This document shows, piece after piece, positions 44,630 through 53,550 of a DNA stretch of 64,000 nucleotides. The stretch is from Burkholderia sp. lig30 (GTDB lineage: Bacteria > Pseudomonadota > Gammaproteobacteria > Burkholderiales > Burkholderiaceae). The stretch is from positions 89,588 through 153,587 of the forward strand of contig NZ_JGVW01000053.1 in assembly GCF_000687455.2 (NCBI RefSeq), read 5' to 3'. Each line of letters begins with the position of its first letter. Positions within the stretch are counted from its first letter, which is position 1. Made by a program: the position numbers and the translations under genes. The notes beneath the pieces are model-generated. The model was not told the DNA's origin, did no database searches, and saw only the letters and a program-made list of their open reading frames with translations.

Positions 44630-44722
44630 GGAAAGTTTCGTCGGGCCGCCTCCCTGAATCGCCGGATATGCGACGCAACGTGCCACTTGCGTGGCCTGCA
44701 CGTCTTTCGTTTTCGCTTCCGC

Positions 44723-45382
44723 TCAGAACTCCATGTCCAGCTCGTCGATGTCCTCCTTCTCCGCCTTCGCCGCCTCGATCCATTCGGCGACGAACGGGTG
44801 CGTGAGCACGCGCATGCAGTAATCGGCGATGTCGGGATCGAGCTTCACGTCATACGTGAGGAAGCGCGTGACGACCGGCGCGTACATCGCGTCCGCGACG
44901 CTGATCTCGCCGAACAGCCACGGACCGCCGTAGCGTGCCAGGCATTCGCGCCAGACCGCGACGATCCGCGCGATGTCGAGCTGCGCGCGCGACCAGATCC
45001 GGAAATTCGGAAAATGCGCGCGCAGATTCATCGGCAACGCCGAGCGCAATGCGCTGAAACCCGAGTGCATCTCGCCACAAATCGCGCGACAATGAGCGCG
45101 AGCATGACGATCCTGCGGCAGGAGCCGCGCTTGCGGCCGGGTCTCGTTCAGATATTCGGCGATCGCGAGCGTATCCCACACCTTGATGCCTTCGTGGGTC
45201 AGGCACGGCACCAGAATGGACGGAGACAGCAACAGCAGTTCCGCGCGGGACGCCGCGTCGATCGGCACCATCACCGTTTCGAATTCGAGGCCGCTGAGCC
45301 TGGCCAGCAGCCAGCCGCGCATCGACCACGACGAATAATTTCGACTACTGATCGTCAAAGTGGTTACGTCAGTGGATTCCAT
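44723..45382 (-). CDS. Glutathione S-transferase family protein
   Basis: A 219-residue GST with an N-terminal thioredoxin-like domain (SRNYSSWSMRGWLLARLSGL; the catalytic Ser is probably in the YSSWS turn). SILVPCLTHEGIKVWDTLAI contains the conserved cis-Pro. The C-terminal all-helical domain has GEISVADAMYAPVVTRFLTY. The start is the ATG after CAGGAGGACGAG. It appears to belong to the ancestral chromosome just outside the metal island and is divergent from the PHA depolymerase gene. The 307-base spacer 45383-45689 shows no other gene. Confidence 0.92.
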   Translation of the reverse strand: MESTDVTTLTISSRNYSSWSMRGWLLARLSGLEFETVMVPIDAASRAELLLLSPSILVPCLTHEGIKVWDTLAIAEYLNETRPQARLLPQDRHARAHCRAICGEMHSGFSALRSALPMNLRAHFPNFRIWSRAQLDIARIVAVWRECLARYGGPWLFGEISVADAMYAPVVTRFLTYDVKLDPDIADYCMRVLTHPFVAEWIEAAKAEKEDIDELDMEF

Positions 45383-45689
45383 CTCGTCCTCCTGAATAGG
45401 CGTGCCGCGACACCGCACCAAAATGACCGGTTCTCGACGGCCGATGCACCTTCCCGGTGCCGCGCGCAGCGCAACGGCGCGCAATCGGGGGGCATTCGCG
45501 TACCGGGACCGGGACCGGGAAGCGGGGAGCCGCGGCCGGCGCGGCTGTCGCGCGTCGCGTCGCGCGCGGCGGGAATCGCCTGCTTCACCCTGCAGGCGGA
45601 GCGGCGCAAAGCGCGTGCCAGCATCGCCCGGCAGGCGGATGGACTGGCACATCTATTGCCTGCTTCGAAGTGAAGCGGCTCGAGGCGGA

Positions 45690-47105
45690 ATGGTCATGAA
45701 CATGCTCGCGTACCCTCTGTACCAGTGGCTGTCGGAATGCATGCGGCCGGCGCGCGCATGGGCGTCGTTCGCACGCGCGACCCTGTCGCACTGGCCGCCG
45801 TCGACGTCGGTTCCGGCCGGCCGCACCATCGACGCATGGTGCGAGCTGCTCGAATGCAGCGCGTTCTCGCATCGCCGTCCGCCGTTCGGGATCGACGCCG
45901 TCGACGTCGATGGCGACGCGGTGCCGGTCGTCGAGGAAATCGCGGCGGGCACGCCGTTCGCCGCGCTGCTCCATTTCCGCAAGCTCAGGCCGCTGAAGCA
46001 GCCGCGCGTGCTGATCGTCGCGCCGATGTCCGGTCATTTTGCGACGCTTTTGCGCGGCACGGTACGCACGATGCTCGCCGATCACGACGTCTATATCACC
46101 GACTGGCACAATCCGCGCGACATCCCGCTGAGCGCGGGGCGCTTCGGTTTCGACGAATACGTCACGCACCTGATCGACTTCATCCGGCATATCGGTCCGG
46201 ACACGCACGTGCTGGCGATCTGCCAGCCGACGGTCGCGGCGCTCGCCGCCGTGTCGCTGATGGCGGCGGACAGCGACCCCGCGCAGCCGGCAAGCCTGAC
46301 CCTGATGGCCGGGCCGATCGATTGCCGCGTCAGCCCGACGAAGGTCAACGAGCTGGCGAACCGCTACCCGATCGAATGGTTCGCGCGCCATCTGATCAGC
46401 GTCGTGCCGCCAGGCTTTTCGGGCGCGCAGCGCTGCGTCTATCCGGGCTTCGTGCAGCTCGGCGCATTCATGTCGATGAATCCGAACCGGCACGCGTCGT
46501 CGCTTTCCGACATGTATTACGAACGCGCGAAGGGTGACCCGACGAAGGCCGACATGCTCCGCCATTTCTATGACGAATATTTCGCGACGGCCGACCTGAC
46601 CGCCGAGTTCTATCTGGAGACGGTGGAAAAAGTGTTTCAGCGATACGCGCTGCCGCGCGGCGAACTGATGGTGGGCGGGCGGCTCGTCGAGCCGGCCGCG
46701 ATTCATCGCACCGCGCTGCTGACGGTCGAAGGGGAGAAGGACGACATCTGCGCGGTGGGGCAGACCGTCGCCGCGCAGGATCTGTGCTCCGGCCTGCCGC
46801 CGTATCTGAAGACGCACCACGTGCAGACGGGTGTCGGGCACTACGGCGTCTTCAACGGCAACAAGTGGGAGACGCAGATCTATCCGATCGTGCGCGCGAC
46901 GATCCACGACAACGAACCGTACGACGTCACCGCGGATGCCGCGCGCGGCGCGTCAGGCGAGCGACGCGTGACGCTGCACGCGCTGCTCGAGGCGGAGGCG
47001 GCCCGCAAGGCCGCGGGCCCGGGCGCGCGGGCGCCGCATCACGCGGCGCGCGTTATTTCAGCCGCCCCGACAGGAACTGCCCCAGCCGCTCGCTCTTCGG
47101 ATTGA
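45690..47105 (+). CDS. phaZ: Intracellular polyhydroxyalkanoate depolymerase
   Basis: A 471-residue alpha/beta hydrolase of the intracellular PhaZ family that mobilises PHB granules. It has the Cys nucleophile motif [13 protein letters not shown] (as in PhaZ1 of Cupriavidus), the Asp in [10 protein letters not shown], and the His in [14 protein letters not shown]. The adjacent PHB-specific segments LYQWLSECM and [10 protein letters not shown] are also present. The start is the ATG after GAGGCGGA, with two further ATG codons two and four residues on. Its 3' end overlaps the convergent hisP gene by about 50 bases, so the extreme C-terminus is Ala/Pro-rich and may be an extension. Confidence 0.93.
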   Translation: MVMNMLAYPLYQWLSECMRPARAWASFARATLSHWPPSTSVPAGRTIDAWCELLECSAFSHRRPPFGIDAVDVDGDAVPVVEEIAAGTPFAALLHFRKLRPLKQPRVLIVAPMSGHFATLLRGTVRTMLADHDVYITDWHNPRDIPLSAGRFGFDEYVTHLIDFIRHIGPDTHVLAICQPTVAALAAVSLMAADSDPAQPASLTLMAGPIDCRVSPTKVNELANRYPIEWFARHLISVVPPGFSGAQRCVYPGFVQLGAFMSMNPNRHASSLSDMYYERAKGDPTKADMLRHFYDEYFATADLTAEFYLETVEKVFQRYALPRGELMVGGRLVEPAAIHRTALLTVEGEKDDICAVGQTVAAQDLCSGLPPYLKTHHVQTGVGHYGVFNGNKWETQIYPIVRATIHDNEPYDVTADAARGASGERRVTLHALLEAEAARKAAGPGARAPHHAARVISAAPTGTAPAARSSD

Positions 47106-47820
47106 CGAGGATCTCCTGCGGATGCCCCTGCTCCTCGATCTTGCCCTGATGCAGGAAAATCACGTGATTCGACACGTTCCGCGCGAACCCCATCTCGTGC
47201 GTGACGACGACCATCGTCCGCCCTTCCTCGGCGAGCGCCTGCATCACCTTCAGCACTTCGCCGACCAGCTCGGGATCGAGCGCCGACGTCGGCTCGTCGA
47301 ACAGCATCACCTCGGGCTCCATCGCCAGCGCGCGGGCGATCGCCACGCGCTGCTGCTGGCCGCCGGACAGGTGCGACGGATACATGCCTTCCACCCGCGC
47401 CGGCAGCCCGACCTTCTCGAGATACTTGCGCGCCCGCGCCACGGCCTCGTCCTTGCCGATCCCGAGCACCGCCATCGGCGCTTCGATGATGTTCTCCATC
47501 ACCGTCATGTGCGCCCACAGGTTGAAGTGCTGGAACACCATCGCGAGCTTGGTGCGCATGCGCTGCAGCTGCTTCTGGTCGACGACGCGCAGCGCGCCGT
47601 TGCGGTCGCGCGTCGTCTGGATCGCTTCGCTGCCGAGCGTGATCTGCCCCGAGCACGGCTGCTCCAGAAAATTGATGCAGCGAAGAAACGTGCTCTTGCC
47701 CGAGCCGCTCGACCCGATGATGCTGATCACGTCGCCGGCTTTGGCCTTCAGCGTGACACCCTTCAACACTTCGTTGTCGCCGAACTTCTTGTGCAGATCC
47801 TCAACGATGAGCTTGTACAT
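47053..47820 (-). CDS. hisP: Amino-acid ABC transporter ATP-binding protein, HisP type
   Basis: A 255-residue ATPase with Walker A ([20 protein letters not shown]), Q-loop ([17 protein letters not shown]), signature [17 protein letters not shown], Walker B ([14 protein letters not shown]) and the switch His ([11 protein letters not shown]). These are the polar amino-acid transporter features of HisP/ArtP. It forms an operon with the two permease genes on the same strand and should power uptake of histidine, arginine or a related amino acid. Confidence 0.95.
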   Translation of the reverse strand: MYKLIVEDLHKKFGDNEVLKGVTLKAKAGDVISIIGSSGSGKSTFLRCINFLEQPCSGQITLGSEAIQTTRDRNGALRVVDQKQLQRMRTKLAMVFQHFNLWAHMTVMENIIEAPMAVLGIGKDEAVARARKYLEKVGLPARVEGMYPSHLSGGQQQRVAIARALAMEPEVMLFDEPTSALDPELVGEVLKVMQALAEEGRTMVVVTHEMGFARNVSNHVIFLHQGKIEEQGHPQEILVNPKSERLGQFLSGRLK

Positions 47821-47841
47821 GCGTATGTCCTTCCAGATTCG

Positions 47842-48555
47842 TTAATGGCCGCGTGGCGCGAGGTACGCGAGCCAGCGTGCTTCCAGCTTGCGGAACCCCC
47901 AGATCAGCGCGAAGACGATTACCGCGTACAGCACCGCAGCCAGGCCGTAGGCCTGGAACGACATGTAGGTGGCGGAATTCACGTCGCGCGTGACCTTCAG
48001 GATGTCCGGCACGGTTGCCGTGAACGCGAGCGTCGTCGCGTGCAGCATCAGGATCACCTCGTTGCTGTAGCTCGGCAGCGAGCGGCGCAGCGCCGACGGC
48101 AGGATGATCCGCGTATAGAGCTTGAAGCGCGACATCCCGTAGGCGACGCCCGCTTCGATCTCGCCTGCCGCCGTCGACTTGATCGCGCCGGCGAAGATCT
48201 CGGTCGCGTACGCGCACTCGTTCAGCACGAATGCGAGCAGCGTGCAGTTCATCGCGTCGCGGAAGAACGCGTCGAGCATCGCGTGGTCATGCACGACCTG
48301 CAGGCTGTAGATGCCCGTGTAGCACATCAGCAGCTGCACGTAGAGCGGCGTGCCGCGAAACACGTACGTGTAGAACCACACCGGCCCCGACACCCAGCGA
48401 TTGCTCGATGCGCGCGCGATCGCGAGCGGCACCGCGAGGCAGAAGCCGAGTGCGATCGACACGACGAGCAGCCACAGCGTGATCGCGAGCCCGCTCATCC
48501 GGTAACCGTCGCTATACAGATAGTTTTGCCAGTACTGGCTGATGATTTCGATCAC
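47842..48555 (-). CDS. hisM: Amino-acid ABC transporter permease, HisM type
   Basis: A 237-residue inner-membrane permease with the HisMQ/ArtMQ EAA loop (EIEAGVAYGMSRFKLYTRII) and TM segments such as GLAITLWLLVVSIALGFCLA and VFRGTPLYVQLLMCYTGI. The GTG start overlaps the hisQ stop by four bases and is preceded by GGAGGC. It pairs with HisQ to form the membrane channel. Confidence 0.93.
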   Translation of the reverse strand: MIEIISQYWQNYLYSDGYRMSGLAITLWLLVVSIALGFCLAVPLAIARASSNRWVSGPVWFYTYVFRGTPLYVQLLMCYTGIYSLQVVHDHAMLDAFFRDAMNCTLLAFVLNECAYATEIFAGAIKSTAAGEIEAGVAYGMSRFKLYTRIILPSALRRSLPSYSNEVILMLHATTLAFTATVPDILKVTRDVNSATYMSFQAYGLAAVLYAVIVFALIWGFRKLEARWLAYLAPRGH

Positions 48556-49241
48556 AGTGCAAGCCTCCGGACGCCGACCGAGTAACGCTTCTCGAGGCGA
48601 TGCAGTACGACATTGGAAACGGTCGTGATCGCGAGGTAGATCGCGCCCGCCGCCAGCGTGAAGAAGAAGAAGTTCAGCGTGCTCTTGCCGGCGTCCTGCG
48701 ATGCCTTGACGACGTCGGCGAGACCGATGATCGACACGAGCGCGGTCGCCTTCACGAGCACCTGCCAGTTGTTGCCGATGCCCGGCAGCGCGAAGCGCAT
48801 CATCTGCGGGAACAGGATGCGGCGGAACACGCGCCAGCCGCTCATCCCGTATGCGAAGCCGGCCTCGAGCTGGCCGCGCGGCACCGCGAGGAACGCGCCG
48901 CGAAACGTCTCGGTGAAGTACGCGCCGTAGATGAAGCCGAGCGTGACCACCCCGGCCACGAACGGGTCGATGTCGATCTGGTCGATCCGGAGCAGGTCGG
49001 TGCACTGGTTCAGCAGGATCTGCATCCCGTAGAACAGCAGCAGCATCAGCACGAGATCGGGCACCGCGCGGATCAGCGTCGTGTAAGCGGTGCCGAGCGC
49101 GGCGAATGCGCGGTTCGGCGACAGCTTCGCCGCCGCGCCGGCGAGCCCCAGCACCAGCGCCGCGGCGAGCGACAGCACCGCGAGCTTCACGGTCTCGACC
49201 GTGCCTGCCCACAACAGCGGGCCAAATCCATCGAAAATCAT
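48552..49241 (-). CDS. hisQ: Amino-acid ABC transporter permease, HisQ type
   Basis: A 229-residue permease with GTVETVKLAVLSLAAALVLG, LIRAVPDLVLMLLLFYGMQI and the EAA loop (QLEAGFAYGMSGWRVFRRIL). It is the first gene of the hisQ-hisM-hisP operon. No periplasmic binding protein is encoded next to it, unlike most such operons. The start follows AGGAACGCC. Confidence 0.93.
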   Translation of the reverse strand: MIFDGFGPLLWAGTVETVKLAVLSLAAALVLGLAGAAAKLSPNRAFAALGTAYTTLIRAVPDLVLMLLLFYGMQILLNQCTDLLRIDQIDIDPFVAGVVTLGFIYGAYFTETFRGAFLAVPRGQLEAGFAYGMSGWRVFRRILFPQMMRFALPGIGNNWQVLVKATALVSIIGLADVVKASQDAGKSTLNFFFFTLAAGAIYLAITTVSNVVLHRLEKRYSVGVRRLAL

Positions 49242-49365
49242 GGCGTTCCTGTAAGTGACGAACTGAGAGGGCGGACGGGCCGCCGCACGCATCACGCCGG
49301 TACGGCCGGCACCCAGTCCGGCGCCCGTGCGCCTGCACAACCGGAGCACCGCTGAGCGGCCACCC

Positions 49366-49383
49366 AAGTTGTACATACAACTT
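49366..49383. promoter_or_regulatory. HutC-type operator upstream of hisQMP
   Basis: A perfect 18-base palindrome, AAGTTGTA-CA-TACAACTT, whose core TTGTATGTACAA (minus strand) matches the hut operator recognised by HutC repressors. It lies 125 bases upstream of hisQ. The rest of the 546-base spacer 49242-49787 is AT-rich in its middle and shows no other gene. Confidence 0.65.
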
Positions 49384-49787
49384 TGCCGTTTATGTGCATG
49401 GATCGCCATCCGTATTTGCCTCTAATTGTCTGACGACTGCATCTCTATCGACAAATTTCCTTATATTTCATCGACATGATTCCTGCGCGCAACTTGACAT
49501 CCGCTTTCCGAATGTTTACTTCGCCATGATTCGGATTCAGATGACTTGTCTATACTTTTTAGGCGCAATGTCTGATTCCGTCTTGTACGGGCACGTCTCG
49601 CCCGGCGGGGCCGGCGTCGACCGGGCGATTTCGTCCGTCGGCCGTGCCGCGCCAGAACGCCCCGGACTCGCTATGCGCGCGGCGGTCGCTCGAACCGCCC
49701 GCGCCGCCGCTCGCGTCCGGCGCAGCCGGGGCCTGATGCAACTGACTGGTATATGCTGCATCCGCCCCCCATTCACCGCCCGCCGCC

Positions 49788-50366
49788 ATGAAAATCAAAC
49801 GCCCGCTGATCGTCGCCGTCGCCGTCTTTGTCGCGTTGCCCGCCGCCGCGCTCGCCCTCGTCAAACCGCTGCGCGTTGTCGTCCCCGCGCTGATGCCGGG
49901 GATCACGTGCCCGGACACGCGAATCTGCACGGATAACCTGGCCGCGCTCGACGACGCGCGCGCGCTCTACCACGACGGCACCGGCATGGCGGCCGCTGCG
50001 GTCGGCGCATTTCACCAGTCGCCGCGCGTCGTGTTCTGCACGACGCAGGCCTGCGCCGATACGTTCGGCATCGGGCGGCGCGCAGCGGAAGCAATCGGAA
50101 ACTTCGGCCTCGTGGTCGCGCCGCGCGGCTGGAAACCGTTCTATGTCGCTCACGAGATGATTCACCACCGGCAGGCGGAATCGCTCGGCAATCTCGCGGT
50201 GGCGACCGGGCCGAGATGGCTGATCGAGGGCATGGCCTATTCGCTGAGCGGCGATCCGCGCCATCCGCTCGGACAACCGTTCGAGCAATGGCGGAGCCAG
50301 TTCGACACATGGCATGCGAGCATCGGGTCCCGCGATCTGTGGGAAGCAGCCCGCGGCGTTCACTGA
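49788..50366 (+). CDS. Membrane-anchored HExxH metallopeptidase-like protein
   Basis: A 192-residue protein with an N-terminal signal anchor (KRPLIVAVAVFVALPAAALA), four Cys in the outer part (GITCPDTRICTD; VVFCTTQACAD), and YVAHEMIHHRQAESLG. The last has the HExxH zinc motif followed by a downstream Glu-containing helix (WLIEGMAYSLSG) that could supply the third ligand. It is probably a periplasmic zinc protein; peptidase activity is inferred only. I do not recognise a named family. Confidence 0.75.
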   Translation: MKIKRPLIVAVAVFVALPAAALALVKPLRVVVPALMPGITCPDTRICTDNLAALDDARALYHDGTGMAAAAVGAFHQSPRVVFCTTQACADTFGIGRRAAEAIGNFGLVVAPRGWKPFYVAHEMIHHRQAESLGNLAVATGPRWLIEGMAYSLSGDPRHPLGQPFEQWRSQFDTWHASIGSRDLWEAARGVH

Positions 50367-50553
50367 CACGCGTGCCGGCGCGCGTGAACCCGCGGATTCC
50401 CCGCGTGGACGCGCGCCGTGTAAACGGGGATCATTCACCGGCATTCGGGCCGGCACGGGCAGGAACCCGGTACACTCCGGCCGGGCAGACGCGCCGGCCG
50501 AGCGGCGCCCCGCGGCTCCGGCAGCGGGCGGCCTCCTCTGGAACAGAAACAGA

Positions 50554-51249
50554 ATGACCACACCGATCTATCAGGAAATCAAGGATTTCATCCTCGCGCG
50601 CATTCATGCCGGCGAATGGGCGGAAGGCGATCAGGTGCCGTCGGAGAACGAGCTCGCGCGCGACTTCAACGTCGCGCGCATGACCGTCAATCGCGCGCTG
50701 CGCGAGCTGACGGCGGAGCGAGTGCTCACTCGCACGCGCGGCGCGGGCACCTTCGTCGCGCAGACCAAGTACGAATCGACGCTCGTCGCGATCCGCAGCA
50801 TCTCGGACGAGATCGCCGCGCGCGGTCATGCGTACCGGGCGCAGGTGCTGCAGGTGGGCGCGGCGGTGGCCGACGCGACGCTCGCCGACGAGATGCAGCT
50901 CGGCCCCGGCAGCCCGATCTTCCATTCACGCGTGCTGCATTTCGAAAACGATGCGCCGGTGCAGCTCGAGGAACGCTGGGTCAATCCGGCCGTCGCGCCG
51001 GAATACGCGCTGCAGGATTTCACGGCGACGACGCCGAACCAGTACCTGATGCGCGTCGCGCCGCTGCAGCGCGTCGAATACCGGATCGAGGCTGCGATGC
51101 CGGACGCGGAAACGCGCCGCCTGTTGACGATGGACGAACGCGAGCCGTGCCTGCTGCTGCACCGGCGCACCTGGTCGCATGGCGTCGTCGCGTCGGCGGT
51201 CAATCTCTGGCATCCGGGCAGCCGTTACCGGTTCACCGGGCATTTCTGA
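50554..51249 (+). CDS. hutC: GntR/HutC-family regulator
   Basis: A 231-residue HutC-type repressor with an N-terminal GntR winged helix (PSENELARDFNVARMTVNRA) and a C-terminal UTRA ligand domain (SPIFHSRVLHFENDAPVQLE, EYRIEAAMPDAETRRLL). HutC proteins sense urocanate and repress histidine-utilisation genes. No hutUHIG genes follow here, but the hisQMP operon just upstream carries a matching palindrome. Histidine uptake is therefore its likely target (inference). The start is the ATG with the standard TTPIYQ beginning. Confidence 0.92.
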   Translation: MTTPIYQEIKDFILARIHAGEWAEGDQVPSENELARDFNVARMTVNRALRELTAERVLTRTRGAGTFVAQTKYESTLVAIRSISDEIAARGHAYRAQVLQVGAAVADATLADEMQLGPGSPIFHSRVLHFENDAPVQLEERWVNPAVAPEYALQDFTATTPNQYLMRVAPLQRVEYRIEAAMPDAETRRLLTMDEREPCLLLHRRTWSHGVVASAVNLWHPGSRYRFTGHF

Positions 51250-51569
51250 CGCGGCGGAAGGGGCGCGCCCGTCGCCGCTGCGCGGACGCGTACGCCAGCT
51301 CGCCCCGCCGCCCGGCTACCGCATCGTCGCGCGGCCCTGAGCGGCATCGCGCATCCGCCGCCGTGTCGCGCCCCGAGGACGAGCGCCCCGTCTGCGACAA
51401 AATGCACGTCGCGATCTCCGCCGAAAATGCCTAGTTTTGATTTATCCGCCATACGGCGAGATCGGGCGCGCGACGAACCGGGCGGTTGCGGGCGTGCCCT
51501 CCGACATTCGAGACAGACGCCGTCCGCCCCGCCATCGCGCCGGCGCGCTGACTCTCCGGAGAAACGACC
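51250..51569. other. Intergenic spacer, nothing recognised
   Basis: This spacer of about 320 bases between hutC and a small gene is GC-rich. It shows no frame with family resemblance, no clear hairpin followed by a U-run, and no recognised operator. The only recognisable element is the GGAGAAACG ribosome-binding site of the next gene. Confidence 0.5.
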
Positions 51570-51767
51570 ATGCTGAGTCCGCACGAATTCGCCGTGCTCC
51601 TGCTGATCGAGCACACGACCGATCCCGCCGCGCTCGACGGGGACGACCTGAACGCACTGGTCGAGCGCCAGCTCGTCGCGCTCGACCAGCTGACGTCCGG
51701 CTACCGCCGCGCGCGGCTGACGGCGAGCGGACAGTCGATCCTGAGCACGATCGACCGGCTGCACTGA
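51570..51767 (+). CDS. Small hypothetical protein
   Basis: A 65-residue soluble protein (MLSPHEFAVLLLIEHTTDPA, TSGYRRARLTASGQSIL) with a winged-helix-like pattern: a helix, a second helix and a basic hairpin. A strong GGAGAAACGACC site supports expression. I do not recognise a named family; the pattern would fit a small MarR-like fold, which is only a suggestion. Confidence 0.6.
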   Translation: MLSPHEFAVLLLIEHTTDPAALDGDDLNALVERQLVALDQLTSGYRRARLTASGQSILSTIDRLH

Positions 51768-52041
51768 TTCGCGCGAGTTGCGCTGAACACGCCAGCTCGC
51801 GCCGGCCGCCTGCGGCTGCCGGTCACGCGTCGCGCGCCGCCCGCGTGCGACGTCCGGCGCAGATTCGTTCGACCATCGCCGATCGCGCGGCGATCAGGCC
51901 GTTCCCCAAGCGCCAAATCGGCCGCGGCGCGCTATGCTGATTCATACGGCCGCGCAAGAAGCGTTCCGGCTCGCCCGCCGGGTGCGCCAGTTGCCGTGCT
52001 GCGGCCGCGATCGTCGTCGATTCGGAACGGAGGGATTCGTC

Positions 52042-52389
52042 ATGGCCACCACCCATCACATGCACCTCGAGTTTCGGCACGCCACCGTGCCGACCTACAT
52101 CGTCAGCTATCTGTTCCCGGCCCTGCTGTTCGCGTACGAGTTGATGCGCGTCGGACAGTGGATTCGAGACCACGGCATGCACTTCGCGGGCTTCAAGGGC
52201 ATGGGGTACGAGTATCTGCTGATGCTGATGTTCGTCGGGCTGCAGATCGCGATCGAGGCAGCCTTCCTCGCGGGTGCGGCGATGCGCAAGGACCGGGACT
52301 TCGAACACCGCATCCCGAACGTGCTCGCGGGGATCGGCTGCTCGATCGCCATACTCGTCGTCGATCTCGCGGTGCAGCTCGCCTTCTGA
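52042..52389 (+). CDS. Small integral membrane protein
   Basis: A 115-residue protein with three hydrophobic segments (YIVSYLFPALLFAYELM; YLLMLMFVGLQIAIEAAFLA; NVLAGIGCSIAILVVDLAVQ). The start is the ATG after GGAGGGATTCGTC; the frame extends upstream without support. I do not recognise the family. Confidence 0.65.
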   Translation: MATTHHMHLEFRHATVPTYIVSYLFPALLFAYELMRVGQWIRDHGMHFAGFKGMGYEYLLMLMFVGLQIAIEAAFLAGAAMRKDRDFEHRIPNVLAGIGCSIAILVVDLAVQLAF

Positions 52390-52456
52390 GCCTGCCCGGG
52401 ACGGAATCCGTCACCGGGCCGTCGTACGCGACCGCTGCCGGCGATGCCGACGCATC

Positions 52457-52522
52457 GGCTGGCGGCTGGCGGCTGGCGGCTGGCGGCTGGCGGCTGGCGG
52501 CTGGCGGCTGGCGGCTGGCGGC
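52457..52522. repeat. Heptanucleotide tandem repeat
   Basis: Nine uninterrupted copies of GGCTGGC plus a partial copy, in the intergenic space between the convergent 3' ends of a membrane-protein gene and an alpha/beta hydrolase gene. Such perfect short repeats are prone to slippage and vary between strains. Confidence 0.95.
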
Positions 52523-52618
52523 GATTTTGGTGACAAGAGTCCGGACGCGCGGCATGAGCGGCTGCTCCGGCCGCCCGGCGCGCCGCCATCCGTGTCGCGC
52601 CCTTGCCGCGCGCCGCGC

Positions 52619-53419
52619 TCAGGCTCCGTGCGCGCGCAGGAAGCCCGTTACGGCGTCGAGCACGGCCTGCGGATGCTCGCGATGCGGCACGTGTCCGCAA
52701 TCGCGCAGGATTTCGACGCTGGACGCGCCGCCGCTCAGCGCCGCGATCCGGTCCGGATGACGCAGCGAGCCGTATTCGTCGTGTTCGCCGTGGATCGCGA
52801 GCGCAGGACATCGCACGCGCGGCAGGAGGTCGTCGAGATTCCAGTCACGAAACGCCGGTGCGAGCCACGTGTCGACCCACGCGCGCAGCACCCATTCCGC
52901 CTTGTCGCCGTGATAGCGCGCGAGCCGATCGAGTTGGCCCGGCTCGGCGAACGTCCGGTCGGCATCGCGAATGCCCGCGAGCGTGCGGTCCTCGACGAAC
53001 GCCTGCGCGGCGATCGTCACGAGGGCGCGGCATTGCGCGGAGAACCGCGCGGCGCACGCCACGGCCATCCCGCCGCCAACGCTGTGGCCGAACGCGATGA
53101 ACGCATCGACGCCGAGCTGTTCGCGCAGCGCGCTGAGCGCATGCTCCGCCTCGTCGCGCACGAAGGCCTCGCCCAGTTGCCCCGGATGACGATCGGAGCG
53201 GCCGAACCCGAGGCGGTCGTAGGCGATCACGTCGCGCTGCGCGGCCTGCGCGAGCCTGGCCGGGAAATCCCGCCAGAGATCCACGCAGCCGAGCGAATCG
53301 TGCAGCAGCACGATCGGGCATGGCCCGGCATCGGTCCCGGCGCGGCCGCGCCAGCGTTTCGCAAAGAGACGGCCCTGCGGCGTCTCGATCCATGTCTCCT
53401 CGGTGTCGGAATGTGTCAT
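52619..53419 (-). CDS. Alpha/beta hydrolase
   Basis: A 266-residue alpha/beta hydrolase with the nucleophile elbow FGHSVGGGMAVACAARF, the acid in IHGEHDEYGSLR, and the catalytic His in CGHVPHREHPQAVLDAV. The early segment VLLHDSLGCVDLWRDFPARL forms the oxyanion region. The substrate is unknown. The start is the ATG before THSDTEETW; the longer frame is a GC-rich extension. It lies downstream of the LysR gene and may be its target. Confidence 0.88.
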   Translation of the reverse strand: MTHSDTEETWIETPQGRLFAKRWRGRAGTDAGPCPIVLLHDSLGCVDLWRDFPARLAQAAQRDVIAYDRLGFGRSDRHPGQLGEAFVRDEAEHALSALREQLGVDAFIAFGHSVGGGMAVACAARFSAQCRALVTIAAQAFVEDRTLAGIRDADRTFAEPGQLDRLARYHGDKAEWVLRAWVDTWLAPAFRDWNLDDLLPRVRCPALAIHGEHDEYGSLRHPDRIAALSGGASSVEILRDCGHVPHREHPQAVLDAVTGFLRAHGA

Positions 53420-53550
53420 GACGTCTCTTGGTCTCGTTATCGTGTGAAAGCGGCCGGCCGCGCGAATCGCGTGCTCGAATCCCGCTCGAATCCCGCGCCA
53501 TGTTGGCCGGGCGATGCGCGCGGCGTCAAGCGCGCCGGCGGGCGGCGCCG

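Noticed and set aside
15210..44670. Short shared sequence TTCGTCGGG near both island edges as an attachment repeat
   Set aside because: Nine common bases in GC-rich DNA are expected by chance, and no integrase or tRNA supports it.
49494..49522. TTGACA hexamer as a promoter for the HExxH protein gene
   Set aside because: No acceptable -10 element at 16-18 bases; the best hexamer matches only two or three positions.
52457..52522. CRISPR-like array
   Set aside because: It is a simple tandem repeat of seven bases without spacers, and no cas genes are present.
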